DNA of 64,000 nucleotides from Dichotomocladium elegans (GCA_025716815.1 JAIXMN010000002.1:248001-312000); one strand, 5' to 3'; positions 24,901-38,851 are shown, counted from the first letter of the stretch. Program-made: numbers and translations. The notes: generated by a model from the sequence alone, not told the origin.

Positions 24901-26696
24901 TCAGTTGTGTTGTTCTTGCTCTTGCTCTTTATCTTGCTCTCCCGACGACGGTTGTAGATGTGGTTCTTTTGGCTGCTGCTGCTGCTCTTCTGGCTCCTGT
25001 GGTTTCTGGTCCTTTGGATCGTGTTGCAGTGATTGGTTTGGCCGCTCCTGGGTGGATGTGGAGGGGGAAGGAGACGGCGCAAGTATCGATCGCTGTGTCG
25101 ATCGTCGCTCGATTCGGTGTACTGACGTGCCTTCTTCGGCCAATTCCTTGTGCAGGAGCTGGTCCCCTAGTTTTTTTCTCTGCTCTTCAGTCTCATCCCA
25201 TGGCGTCTGCTTGATGATGGATGCGCCGTCTTCACGGATGATATCTTCGGTCTGGGCTGGCTGATCTCCTTTGCTGTGCGGTTGCCACTCGGGTTTACGC
25301 ATGAACTGTCTGAACGTATCGGCAATCATGATGGCATCCGTCGAACTAAGGAAGGATGACGACTTTCGATGATCGCTTGCGACCGTAGGAAGTTGCGAGG
25401 ATGATGACGAGGAACCAATACCAGCAGCATTCGTAACGAGCTTTTGCGGCGCATTGTCGGTGTTTGTCGTCGCACTCAGGTTTGTGTTTGGCGCTGACGG
25501 TGATAGATACTGCTGCTGCTGTTGCTGATTCTCCTGTTGATGTGGATGTTCCCCACTCGTAGCACTATTGCCTCCTGTACCCAAGAGTTGAACAGCAGAT
25601 GTCCGGTGGATGGTAATAGAAGATCCTATGGGTTGTGATGGGGTGGATGCTGCGGCCTGGTCTTTTCCTTCAGTCTCTTTTTGAAGTGGAAGCTTCGTCT
25701 CCTCGTCATGCAGTTGGCGCTGGAGCCGCTTTTCTTGTCTTCGTTGCCATCCTCTGGTAAGCCAATAGACGACACAGATCACCAACGCTGCAAAAAGAAA
25801 GCACGCCACTGTGAGTAGGGCTATTGTCCAGCCATGGAATACTGGATTGACCGATTCGCGATTGCGACCTGTGCCTGGCATTCTTGACGAAGGTGGTACT
25901 GGCATCGCATTGTCTGTAACAATGGTTGGGCTTTCTGTCCTTGGATGCACACGGTCGTGAATACCCCCTTCGCACTTCCCTACAACTATCCTCCTGCTCC
26001 TATCCGCCTTATCGTTCGTATGTCACTTACGCATTAATCTAAACTGCACAGGAGGGGGAAATTCACGACTGTTCTCAATTTCAGCCTGGATATTCCGTCC
26101 TTCTTTCATCAAATAGAGGTAGGCAATTCGTGTGCGATTACGCGAGTAGACCGGCAAGGGCTCGAGAAACCAAGAGTCGTCGACTTGCACCACAAGCGTG
26201 CCGGGAGCAACAGGAACACTGTCCCATTTTTTGATAGGCGTGAAGGTACCATTATTGCTTCGGTTCAGCAGATAAACGTTGATGGTGTTCTGAAACGAAA
26301 CAGAAGAGATAGGTTGGTCATGGTTTAATTATCCTCCTGTTCAATATACCTCTTCACTGTGATACGCTGGATGGCTACAGGCGAATCTCAATTAAATAGA
26401 GAGCATCATATATACACACACACAGAACTGGAATTGTCTTACTTGTAATTCCAAATCACTTGATAAAAATTCCCATTGTACCAAGTCTCGCCCAGCGCCG
26501 GTGAGCATATGCCAGTGTTTATACGCTGAGTTGCACACGTCGTTGACGCGATGACTGAACACATGTCATGAATCAAGGTGCATTTTTCATTCTGGGATGA
26601 CAATGCGTATTTACCTTGTCTTTCCCAGGGCGTGGCTCTGACGACTTCAAGAAGCCATAAGAAGAACGTTACCAGAAGTTTGGACAAGAATTTCAT
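24901..26696 (-). CDS. Secreted-pathway type I membrane protein with Q-rich cytoplasmic tail (uncharacterised)
   Basis: Four exons: 26443-26696, 26350-26374 (25 nt), 26031-26289 and 24901-25934, giving 523 residues. A signal peptide MKFLSKLLVTFFLWLLEVVR is followed by a Cys-containing ectodomain with GETWYNGNFYQVIWNY, NHPAYHSEENTINVYLL, VVQVDDSWFLEP and several N-x-S/T sites. One membrane segment follows (HGWTIALLTVACFLFAALVI with a basic YWLTRGWQRRQEKR stop-transfer). The roughly 300-residue tail has low complexity with Gln/Glu and Ser runs, ending in an acidic Q/E-rich tail. Looks like a conserved cell-surface protein of early-diverging fungi, but I cannot name the family. The exon model keeps frame through all three introns; the tiny exon supplies the motif HPAYHSEE. 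Function is unknown; a sensor-like role would be a guess. Confidence 0.78.
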
Positions 26697-27574
26697 GAAC
26701 GGTTAAGAAAGAAAGAAAAAATAAGAGAGGGAATGGGTCTGGTCCACGTATATATGAATTAGACCAGATATATACAAACTCCAAGTGCCTCGATGATGAG
26801 CACAGTCCAAAACCATCCTTGCACTATCGTTATGACGGATACATAAATTGGTGTTTTGCAGATATTATGCGTTAATGCCATTGTTGCGATCTAGAGCAGG
26901 GAGAAAATCAATTCATCCCGGTTGATTGAGGGGAGTAGCATATACCAGACTGCTTGTCTCTGGCGCGTCCGCCTCCTTTTGAACGTAATAGGCAGCATAG
27001 TGAATTTTAGATGCTTTACAGAGCAATGATTGCTAAATATGGAAAAACGCAGCGACTCCTCCCAACCCCCGGGCCCCTAGTGCGGAGAGCAAACAAATCC
27101 AGGCGTTGGGGGTGGGGGAATTTCCCAAGTTCAGGGTATTAGCTTCGGAGAAAAATGAGGCACGCGTCTCTACATGATCAAGCTACTACAACCGTGTTCT
27201 AGTTCACCTGCGTATGTTTTTTTTTCGGCATGGGTCATAGTATCGTCTTTCAGGAAACCCGAATCGGAGAAACCGATCTCCGTCTGTCTTCAGTCATCTT
27301 CCATAGATGAACGACTGTTGGGCATTATCGACTAGCCTTCAGTGTTGCCAAAGAGCCTCTTTGCGAACAGATAGAAAGAGTCAACGTAAGAATGAAGCGG
27401 ATTATCGTCTTTTGTTAGAGGAGACGCCCAATGAGAAACCCAAGATGAAAGAAAAACGGCACGATTTGAATGAGCAAGGGCTTCACTGTCATTCACTATC
27501 ACATCCGAACTGCATGCCAATTTTAAATGGAAGGATCTTTTTCATCTTTTTACAGCAAACAAACAAACAAAGTA
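26697..27574. other. Divergent intergenic region
   Basis: Shared upstream region between the minus-strand membrane protein gene and the plus-strand Sok1/Tcp11 gene. It includes a T-rich leader and short frames (27307-27520) with no recognisable domain. Both promoters should be here. Confidence 0.45.
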
Positions 27575-29585
27575 ATGTCGCGGCGCTGGGTTGAGGATGA
27601 GGCAGCAGCAGCGGGTGCCCCATCAACCCCACCGCCGAACCAGAAACAGCCATCCACAGCTAAGATATCGCTACAACCTGCAGCCAGTCGTAAAGCTAAT
27701 CGTACCGATACTGCTGTTGCTGCTGCGGCGGCGGCGGCAGCGGCGCCGACGAGACAAGAGAGCTTCTGCAAAGATCCTATCTGTTGGGCAGGGATTACAC
27801 ATCAACATCGCGTCTTAACGCGGAATTCGCTGCGACGGCAAACCCTTTCTAGTCGGCATTCATACAAAACTCGTCGTCGGCGACCGCATCATATCCACTG
27901 GCATCCTGTCATTATGAACAAACAAAGACAATCAGAGCAACATATCGCTACACTCGTGGATCCCACAATAGCAAGTCCCACGCGCTGGACCCCGCCCATC
28001 ACGGCCGACACGCTCAGTGAATTGTCCCATGACCGTATCACGGCCAACTTGCAGCTTCGACATGATCTTGTATTTGATAGCCACCTCAAATTTAGACCGA
28101 ACCTGGACGGCCATACAGGAAAACTCAAACAGAAGCGGACAGAGCAGTACTGGTTACGCCTCGAGGAAGCCTTTGAAGCAGCAGCAGCGTCGTCAGCAAC
28201 CTATGGAACCTACACGGTTCTCCTGCCATGCTTGATTCATCCTCTTGTCGAGTGTCTCGAACTGTTACTTGGCGACCGTGGCCATGTCCCTGCCACCGCC
28301 ACTACGGTTATCACCGTCGATACGGTTCGACACGTACTCGATCCCGCAAGGATCCTCCGGGAAATCCAGCTTGGCCAGCTAGATCTTCGATCGAAAGTCG
28401 ATTTTGTTCTTTCTGTTCTCCGGCCCATGTGTCCGACTGAGCAATGGCCGAGGCTCCAGTTATTATCAATGTATTTCTCACAGCGGATGTATGCCAAAGG
28501 ATTTCGGCAATGTTTTGCTATTGTTGAGGCTATTCAACTGGTAACTAGGGGGGAAGGGGAAGGAAACCTCCTTCTCCTTCACTATCCTCATCATCCCGAG
28601 TTGGGGGGGGGAGGAAGGGCACGAGAGAGAAAATATCTGATCAAGATGGGAATACATACTTATTTAGGAACGGGCAAACCGTTATCTTAAACACCACCGC
28701 CACACACTCATCCAGACATGCGCTCGCCATGAGCGCCGTCGATTTTCTGGACCCGTTGAACCCATTATAGCATGGCTCAAGGCCTCCCACACGCATCCTG
28801 ACATGAGTTTCAAACAGGTCTTCTACACAGGTATGCATAACGCATTCTCCATCGTTCTTTCTTATCGACCAACAACAGCTATCGTCCGCCTCATCGTCCA
28901 CGGCTGTGAGGGCGTAGCCGACTTCCCTGCCACACTCAAGTACGACCGCGATAGATTGACATGCCAATTCCGGAACGAGTTCCATTCTATTCTCTCGTTG
29001 GCCATCCTCTCCATACCCTACCATTATCTCTCAGGAAAGCCGTGGGACGCATTGGACATCCAGGAGTTCAAGGTCCGCCTGAGTTGGTGCCTCAGACAGC
29101 AGCAGGAGCTGCGCGTACGCCGCAGCAGCAACAGCAAAGGATCGGACCGTCATCTACCCATTTCCGTGCCTTCTTTGACAACGGATTACTACGGGTTATT
29201 GGCCATGCATGTTCACGAAGCAGCAGCAGCAGAAAAGGCAGCAAGTGACAGGATCCGATGCAGGGATCAGGTTGCGTTCTGGACCGGGTGGCTCGGCAGC
29301 CACCTCCAGCAACCCCGGTCTCTCATATATCAAATGATCCATGCACGCGTGGTCCGTGCCTTACTAAGCCAGCTGCTAGAGAACCAGAAGCACCAGCTTC
29401 CTATGCCGCTGGTCGGACTGGATTTGGAATTGAAGACTCTCAGCCAAAAGATTAGAGCTGTGGCGGGCATGAATATGGCCACGTTTGGAAATCTGTATGA
29501 TAAAATCTGGACCCACCACATCGGCAGGTGGTTCTATGCTCTTCCTCCCCCTCCTACTACTACCTTGAACAATAAAAACTCATAG
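27575..29585 (+). CDS. SOK1: Tcp11/Sok1 family protein
   Basis: T-complex-11 domain protein; yeast Sok1 suppresses loss of protein kinase A. Two exons, 27575-28540 and 28668-29585, give 627 residues. An in-frame ATG at 27527 would add 16 residues, but that stretch looks like leader sequence (CAAACAAACAAA). The N-terminal 80 residues are low complexity with an alanine run coded by GCN repeats. The Tcp11 region has LRREIQ-like LDPARILREIQLGQLDLRSK, VLSVLRPMCPTEQWPRL, then across the intron EAIQLERANRYLKHHRHTLI and QTCARHERRRF. The C-terminal helical half includes DIQEFKVRLSWCLRQQQELR and LLSQLLENQKHQLPMPLVG. The intron (GTAACT...TTTAG) joins in frame at a family-conserved place. The domain assignment is good; a role in cAMP/PKA signalling is inferred from the yeast protein. 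Confidence 0.85.
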
Positions 29586-29591
29586 CATGAC

Positions 29592-32062
29592 ATGTCGGCC
29601 TTCTCTTTCATCTCATCCGACCACCATAACAATCGCGCACAGCCATCGCCCATGTCAACATCATTTTCCGCTTCAATGGCCGATGACTTTCACCAGGACC
29701 AATTTGCTACTTTCGTCAATCAAACCTCGCCGCCACCATCGGCGTTCCCATTTATCTCCAATTCAAAACGTAGGGATATAGTTCTCTTTTTATTCCTGTC
29801 CTGGTGTGAAGGAGAAGGGGGAAGGACCTGATGCATGCAGGACGAATAATGCTGTAGCATGCACGACCGTTTTTTTGCCGTACGCACGTGTGTGGGGAGG
29901 GAGGCAGAAACCCAAGATAAATCCATTTGCGTATTAATAAGGATCTTCCTCTTCCACCGCGCTCTCGCGCCTTAACAGCGTCTCCCACCTCAAAAGAAAC
30001 GGCATCCGTGTCTTCTTCTTCTTCTTCTTGCGCGCCTGCAAAGGACCAACCGCTTTCCACTCTTCTAGATGTTTCTGTTTCAGAATCTGGGACAACAAGA
30101 GCATTACCCAAAGAGCGCCGCAGCATGTTCCGCAAGCGAGCAATGCCGGACATCAGCCAACTGTCGGCTCAGACAACATGGAAGTGGGTCCAGGCAGAAA
30201 AAGAACGCGAGATGGATTTGGTGGAGCGATATTATCGCAAGCGCTCATTGATTCATCAGCAAATGGTGAAGGTATCCTTAGGACCCCGATGATATATTAT
30301 ATCGCGCGCTTATGACAACACCAACATGTGGTTTCCTTAGCTTCGGAAGCGCATGGATACGCTCGAGCAGGAAAAGACGGCAGCGCTGCAATCCGAAAAC
30401 TACTTGGAGGCCGAGGCACTCGATGATGCGCGGAAAAAGATTACGAATGCATGGTGGGAACTGTTCATGGATATGCAGCTGGAGAAGCAGAGCCACTCAG
30501 GTTGGGAACGTGTGACGGAGCTCGTACTGCAGGAAACCGAGGCCGCAAAAAATGTGGCAGACGCGTGCCGCCAGGTCAGGGCGGAGCGGGAACGGTATCA
30601 CCTCCAGGTGAAGATGGATCATGAGCGCAAATATGAAGCCAAGCTGCGGCAGATTCATCTGCAGAGAGAAGAGACGGAACATGAAAAGAAGTGAGTGAAG
30701 AGGCAAAAGGGGGAACCAGATAAGAGAAACGTCATGCCTTGTATTAGACGTGAAAAAGAAGAGGAGCGAACGGGACTGACCTGAAAAGCTCACTTTCCTC
30801 TCCCAGTGAGATTGCTTTTGATCTGAAGATGTGGCAACAGTCAAACGCCGACCTCAAGAGCAGAATGGATCAAGCCCTGCATGAGCCCAGGACTAAGAAG
30901 CATGAGGTGGAGCAAAAGGTTGATGAAATACAGAAAGAGATGAACGACGTGATGTCACGGCTGGAATCTCTACAGAAGCAACAGGACTCACACCGCGCCG
31001 AGATAGCTCGGTTGGACAGGGAGATGGAAGAGGCTATTCAGCCTTTTCTTTCCGAGCGCGACCAGCTTGAAACCGAATACCGCGCTGTCGAGAAGCGTCA
31101 GAAGGCCTTAGAAACCACCTCGGTCAGTTGTGTGTGTGTGTGAAACAGATGCATAGGCGCATGGACAGAAAGAAGAATGGCGGGGACACTTGCTTATATA
31201 CATATTAAAATGTAGAACGCAATCGACCAAGCGGATCAAGAATTGCAACAACAGATGGCCCGACAAGCGCAAGAACAAGAGCGGAGTGCTGAGGCGATGC
31301 GCGTGCTCGAAAAGTCAATTGATATGGCAACGATACGGGCCAGCGAGGGGATAGAAGAGCACCGGCAGCTGGCCGACCTATTTGTATATCAAATAGCTCC
31401 GCGTGACGATCTGGTGAAGGCCAAAAAGCGGGCAATAATTGAGTCACGTACACGCGTGGTAGAGCACAATCAATTGGTGGAAGCGACGCGACAACAAGCG
31501 TATGCAGCCCAGAGCGCGCTTGAGGAGTACGAGGAAGCCGTGCAGCGGCTCGAGGTTCAAATGACGAACTGCCAGCGACAAAAAAAACTGGCAGTCGAGA
31601 CGGGCCAACTCGGGCGAGCGGCCAAGGCAACCGATCGGATCAGATATCTGCAAGATGCTCTTGATAAAGACAGGCGTGTGCTTCAAGAGCGGCAGCAAGT
31701 CGCACAAGGCTGGATGGACCAGCTGGCCCAGCAACAGCGCACGCTGGACGAGCTAGAGGAATCATGGAGACTGACCGAGCAAGAGCAAACCCATCTGATC
31801 CAATCTATACTCCAGGAATCCCTCAAGACCCTGACGCAAGATGCCGCGTAAGACATCGAGCGTGGGAACATAAAAGAAAGCTAATGCAAATTGCTAAACA
31901 CGCGTTAGCGGTTCATGTAGGCTTTATCCGGGTCTGTTACGAATGCTTGTGAGTCTGGAATGCGACTTTTTGAAGGCCTGGATAGAGAGCCTTGACGAAA
32001 GGGCCCATGCGGATGAGGTCGATTTGCTGCCAATAGACGATGTCTTGGAACACGCTCAGTAA
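29592..32062 (+). CDS. Long coiled-coil protein with UVR-like helix pairs (uncharacterised)
   Basis: Six exons: 29592-29769, 29979-30271, 30341-30690, 30807-31122, 31216-31847 and 31921-32062, giving 636 residues. The N-terminal 100 residues are disordered and Ser/Pro-rich. Near-continuous coiled coil follows, including LRKRMDTLEQEKTAALQSEN, YLEAEALDDARKKI (UVR-motif-like), EVEQKVDEIQKEMNDVMSRL and YEEAVQRLEVQ, then a second helix pair AVETGQLGRAAKATDRIRYL. The C-terminal exon (LYPGLLRMLVSLECDFLKAW) is added through a GTAAGA donor directly before an otherwise terminal stop. The alternative end is 31851. The gene begins only six bases after the Sok1/Tcp11 stop on the same strand, unusually tight spacing. 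No named family was recognised; a cytoskeletal or scaffold role is inference. Confidence 0.75.
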
Positions 32063-32754
32063 ACGGGAATATCGAGTCAGAGAAAGAGCTCATGCATCTT
32101 TCTCCAGGATCTGATGTTTGTGCTACGGCTTCCTTTCGTGAGAAGCAAACAAAAACGCTTGAGCCAATTCTTTTGCCCCTGACAGATAATTTGCCTTATA
32201 CCCCGCATTCTGACTGCTTCTCCCTTTCTCATCCTAGAAAATTATAGTACTAAGTTCGTTTATTTATTTAGTAATTTAGTATATATATGTATATATATAT
32301 AATGAGAGAGAGAGAGAGAGACAATATAATACATACATGCGTGAGAACGAACATAGAAAAGGACATAATTGAATCATAAAGAAGGGAGTGTTGCATTAAC
32401 TAAATAGAGGGCCCATAGTACAGCGAGTCACGCGGCGAGATAAAAGAAATTAATACTTGTCAGTGGGTGTTAGGAGAAAGCGAAAGAAGTGTGCGAGAGA
32501 GTGTATATGTATATGATTTTAGGGGCGTGTGCAGGACGCGCGCGCATGTTGAAAGCAAGGGATCTTGATAGTAAGGATCGGGCGGGGGGCGGGGGGCGGG
32601 GCGGGGCGGGGCGGAAGATGGGAAAGGCAATTGGATTGAAGAAAAAAGTATAACGTGGGTGAATGCGCATGTGTGTATGTATGAATGTATGTATGAACGT
32701 ATGTATGTGTCCTGAGCAAGGGAGAGGAATAAAAACGGTAAATAGGAGTGGATA
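32063..32754. other. Intergenic region with AT, AG and G-rich tracts
   Basis: Between two convergent genes. It contains TA-rich (32278-32302) and GA-rich (32304-32322) dinucleotide runs, then a strikingly G-rich block (32579-32616), then ATGT repeats (32672-32711). No coding capacity is seen. Confidence 0.6.
32579..32616 (+). repeat. G-rich tract, candidate G-quadruplex
   Basis: Six or more runs of three to six G separated by single C, written as GGGC repeated. It lies in the convergent intergenic region about 140 bases past the stop codon of the zinc-finger gene. On sequence it satisfies the usual G4 pattern; any function is inference. Confidence 0.8.
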
Positions 32755-34024
<1,270 letters not shown>

Positions 34025-37000
34025 TGAGGCGAGATAAAGAGTAAGAAAAAAGAGAGAGGGGGAAAGAAAGAGGAAAGAGAAGTTATGTATTTATAAAGAC
34101 ACTGTTTAAGGAATTAATTTTGGATTGTCATTTAAGCCCGGTATTTATATGGACGGATTTTATTTTTCTTTTGATAGTTCGTCATGCTTTTCTGGCCTAA
34201 TAGACTACCGTGCAATTATGTACTTTGCTTGATGCACTGATGCTCAACATGTGTGTGTGCGCACAGTAAACTTCGAGTGCGTCTCCTGTGCTTGTGCTTC
34301 TCCTCACCGTCCCCCTAACCACACAACATAACAGCCGCAAATAGTAACGGTTGGTTGTTGGTAGGATCAAAACTATAAAACCATCCATGTCTACCTTAAT
34401 TGCAATAAACAAAGAACTTTTCTGTACCTGAACATTTGAAAGATGGTATTGACTTGTGTGCGGGAGAGAAACGGTATTTGGGGGGGTGTTTCCGCGGTGG
34501 GGGGAGGGAAGAAGACGGGTGAGTTGGCGGCTAGGGTCCACAGGGTGAAGGAGTAACAGAAAGGGGAACAAGGAGATCAATTTCGCGCGGAGGCGGGGGG
34601 AGTGTGTGGAAGGAACAGACCGAATGGGGGGGGGAGAAGGAATTGAAAAAAGGACTATTATAGCAGTAGTAAATTGTATGCCAAAGCAGTAACAGGAGAC
34701 TTTATTCTTTGCCTGCACAATCAAAGAGAAGGAAATGGATCTCTTCGCCTTCTCCCTTTCAATCTGAAAAAAGGGGAATAGGCGGACGCACATACATACG
34801 AGAAATGGAGAGTGAGAGAAATGTAGAGTAATCCCGAAAGGATGTCAGGTAATCGCTACATAAAAACAGGGATCTCCTGCCCGATCCGCCCTTTCCATCA
34901 TCCATTCGTCCGTGGTGCCGCTGTTTAGCATCGACGGTGGCTGCACAATCGTCTGTTCTCTGTTGTACCTGTGCAATGGTACACAATTGCCGATCGTAGA
35001 GGCGTGGACGGAATGAAAGCATCATGTGCGTAGTCAATCCATGCCTTTTCAGGCGAGGTCGCGTTTCACCCGCACCTTTTTGTGATTGCCACCGAAGAGA
35101 CGATCATTAGGCCTGAAAAGGTTTCCCCCCCTTCATTGCCTCTTTGGGACCTCACTTGTTACACATACACACACAAACACCAGCCTGCCGCACATACACT
35201 ACGCATGGTAAATCATTAAAGGAGCCTTCTTATTCAACTAAACCTTGTGCACCATATCTCTATGTCACTCTCACTCTCTCTTTCTCTCCTAAAGACCGCC
35301 AGCGTGCGCGTTGATGACCGCGATAAACTAATTGCTTTGCGATCAGCACGTCGGTACCGGTAGTGCCACAATAACGCAAGGCAGACTAAAGAGGATAAGC
35401 TATATGCACTCTTGCACATCGAGATGTTGATCTTTTGATTATCAAGCTGCTTTGAAGCGTCAAAAAATAAGATCGTTTGTTTAGTTCATTGTCATAGTAG
35501 CAATTATAGTGATAGTAATATAGTAGTGGTAGTAGTAGACGTGGTAGGGACATTCTGTTGTTTTTGCTTTGCTACCTACAATCTATTTCCCTGAATCATC
35601 CCCTCCCTTTTCCATCCCTTTTTTTCATCATTCACTCTCTCAGATTATATATTAAATATGTCGACCGTATGCGCCAACACACATACAAAAACAGTATATA
35701 TTGATGTATATACGCACATACGATGAAATCAAATGAAGAAGAAAAAGGCTCCAAGTTATTAATGCGCAGCTCACTGGTTATTGTAACCATACTTCCATCT
35801 CCCTCTCTCCCCTGCCCGGCTGGGCGTGCCGGAGCACACAGTTCACATACTTTTTGCACCCAGATGGATGTATCCATATACGCACCGTTCATTCATCATC
35901 TCTCTCTTTCTTAAGCTGCAAGCGTTTTTGTCAAGCACGCGCCAGCTTCCTCTCAGCGTGTCAATGAATACAAACCTTCAAATCACTTTTTTCATCGTGT
36001 GTATCGCTGTGACATGCAGGAAGTGTATATATTCGATGATCCGATGTTTGAAGCTCTGTACTTGTCAGGGGAACAAGGTTTCTTTTCTGCGATGATGATC
36101 AAAGGAAGCCGTGGTACTGTATGTAGCGCATGGAAATTGATGAAATGTGCGTGCGCCGTGCATGCACATCATTGCGTAGAACGAGTCACAGGGCAATTAG
36201 GGTTATTTCACTATCATTATTAACTTTTGATATCATCCAAGGGTTTGCACATTCAGGCCGACTTGCAAAATGACCACTATTCTCCATTTGGTGTTGTTGT
36301 TGCTGTTGTTGCGTGGCGTGAACAACACCCTAATTACTATATCATCCCCCCACAACCATTCGGTGTATTTTCGACTGTTGGGGTTCTGAGCACCACATTT
36401 CCCTGTGAGCGCGGTTTGCTGTGACACAGACACTTCAAGTGAAGACCGACCATTCTATCCTAGCAACAAAAAAATTGGCGCGCTTTTTCTATTTTGTTTC
36501 TGAGGACCGAGATGCACTAAGAAACATGGATTGAATTCATCCCTCGGGTACTCCGTTCGTGCTTTTACGTACATGCAGGTATATAGATCAAAGGGTGATG
36601 AAGAAGCGACGTATCTTTCTCGACTGATAAAAGCGTTCCTTTACCCCTTCCCATCTCGTGTAGGCCTTATGTTGTCCAGACTAGACGGCGTTTCTTTTGT
36701 TTTCAGCTGCAGCAACACCATGCCAATGTGCTACGACATGAAATTTGATCCTCCCATCTGTTTATCCACCAATGTTCTCCCTCTCAATGCAAAAAAAAAA
36801 GTACGTGCCTATTATTGCTGGTAGCACAAACCAGGACTTACGACCATTTCAAGCGCCGTTGCCATTCCTTCTTTTCCCATGCCCCCATACGTGTTCGATC
36901 ATCACCAAACCAAACCACAAGAGCAAGGGTTATATGGTGAATTCTTCTGATATGCACGCCCGTATACATGCGCATCCATCTTTGTCAACCAATATAGATG

Positions 37001-37257
37001 ATCTATGCGTGCGTACCTCACTCCCTTCTTTACGGAGCAAACCATCTGTGTGTATCGATCCATCGAATTGTCATGTTATTTTCGCCCCTCCCTTTATACA
37101 ATACTCGAATAACAATTTGTTAAATGCAACTTGATGCATCTCTTCTCGGGCAGTATCTGGCTTTGCTTGTTATTCTGTACAGTGATCAAGGGATAAGGAA
37201 ATAAGCATATGTATATAGTGTGTGTGTGTGTGTGCATGTGTGTGTTTGACGAATTCT
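34025..37257. other. 3.2-kb gene-poor region
   Basis: No supported gene. It includes G-rich runs at about 34475-34640, CA/GT-type microsatellites (35158-35180, 37216-37245) and many short frames. A 198-codon minus frame at 34197-34793 is composition-driven (antisense of G/A-rich sequence) and has no domain. Long upstream regulatory sequence for the zinc-finger gene is the simplest reading. Confidence 0.5.
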
Positions 37258-38851
37258 TCAGTCTTCATCAATCTGCCAGTCTGTGTCGGCATTGCTTTTT
37301 GTCATTTCAAGATCTTGACGTTGCTTCGCCTTTCCGCGTTGGACATATGATCTGAGCCCGCATCCGAAATTGCGCATACAAATGAAGCCAAGAACTCCGG
37401 TTGCCTAAACATGAATCAACATTCGGTTTGCCTTTTTTTCTTTGTGAAAAGATCTATCCGAGCGACACTTACCGCGTCAATCAAGATGCCAATAATAACT
37501 AGGAGATTGGACGTGAGCCAACAGGGTAAGAGGCAAAAAAGACAGAGGCTTACCGAGGCAGATCCAAGTGTACCAACTGTTATTGGGCTGAAGAGTTTGT
37601 TTGAGGATCAATGCATAATGCACGATGACGATAGCCTCAAATGTGATGAAGGCAAGCATCCGTCCATGGCTCTCTGCGCTTCCCTGGATTTTTTCACCCA
37701 CCATGCAGACGAATAACGCATTGTCAGTATATGGCTGTGTGCGGGTGTATATATGTGTGTTCTTAGTAGAGATCCCTTACAGCTGTGCGTGCAAAATAAA
37801 GCATCGGAAGAATAAGGATTGTGACGATGATTTGGATTGCGGTTTCCCAGAAGACGCTTTCCGATTTCATGCCAAACTGGATAACGTAAAAGAGGGACAC
37901 CAAGAACTCAGTAAAGACATCGATTTTCAGCGCAAGGACGAAGAACTGGAACATCCGGTACATCCCTATCATTTATGCTCATTTAGCATCGAAACAAGAG
38001 AAAAAACCATGTATTTGTGAATGTGTGTCCATGTGTACCGACGGAGAGCTCTTGCTCCCTCGGACACGACATTTTTTTCTCTTCCCCATCGTACGTTGAA
38101 CTCGCAAATCAGCTCCTATCTTCTTATAAATATTCCACCCGAACTGCCTGGACATCTCGTAGCTGAGATACGCCATGATGCATGCAAACAAAAGAAGGGC
38201 CACAGAAAGGGCTATTTCGAGACGCATGGCTGTCTGAAGCGGGCGGGTATCGTAACTGCCTGTCTTTCCGAGTTCGCGAAGCCACTTTACTCCGTCAACG
38301 ACCTGGAGGGCCCCCAGGAGGGCGCAGACGGCGTTGAGGAAAGCCAAGGCGAGGATTTCGGCCGTGTTTTGATAGATGGTCTATATAAATATTTACGTGC
38401 GTGTGAGTGTGCGGTGTGCGTGAGTAAGGGCCTCGTTCTGTGTTGGGGGAGGGGTTGGAAGGAGTTCGAGATCGGGCATTTTACTTGCTGCGTCAAACAC
38501 CATCCCAAGGAACCACACTTGGAAACCAATAAAGGCAAGATTCTCCCACTTTATCCGTCCCAGCCTGTCTGCAGCCCGCTCGGGATCATGTCATCGTTCG
38601 TAATGGACGATAAGAGAACTGAGTCTTCTGTTGGTTCGGGCAGCAGACTTGCTTGAAGCGTGTTTTGCGAACAGATAAATGCTTGAAGGATAATGATCAC
38701 CACCGCCTGGACCGCCGCGGTGGTTATATAGAGCTTCGACCAGCGAGTTTCGGTGATGCGGCTGATCTAGAAGGATACCACAATGTTAAAATGCACACTC
38801 GCCATGTCGTAATGCGGAAGTGATAAATACAATTTTGTTTGTGGTAACCAT
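37258..38851 (-). CDS. Multi-pass membrane protein, UPF0658 Golgi membrane protein-like
   Basis: Eight exons: 38831-38851, 38653-38766, 38489-38578, 38095-38380, 37781-37965, 37554-37734, 37473-37498 (26 nt) and 37258-37404, giving 349 residues. About seven hydrophobic segments are visible, such as LYITTAAVQAVVIIILQAFI, LAFIGFQVWFLGMVFDATIY, LALAFLNAVCALLGALQVV, EIALSVALLLFACIMAYLSY and ETAIQIIVTILILPMLYF. The motifs FGWNIYKKIGADLRVQRMYR and FGFQVW-type FDA...QNT recall the fungal UPF0658 family. Introns 2 and 3 both need GCAAGT donors (GC-AG) to keep frame and family continuity; no GT donor fits. The tail is polar (QRGKAKQRQDLEMTKSNAD). Exon 1 codes only seven residues and is the least certain. 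Confidence 0.72.

Noticed and set aside
31905..32093. Minus-strand 62-codon frame
   Set aside because: It is the mirror of the final exon of the coiled-coil gene on the plus strand, which joins in frame.
34197..34793. 198-codon minus-strand frame
   Set aside because: Driven by G/A-rich composition, with no domain, no splice partner and no clear coding pattern.
36720..37135. Plus-strand 129-codon frame in the gene-poor region
   Set aside because: No domain, no splice neighbours, and a composition like the surrounding non-coding sequence.
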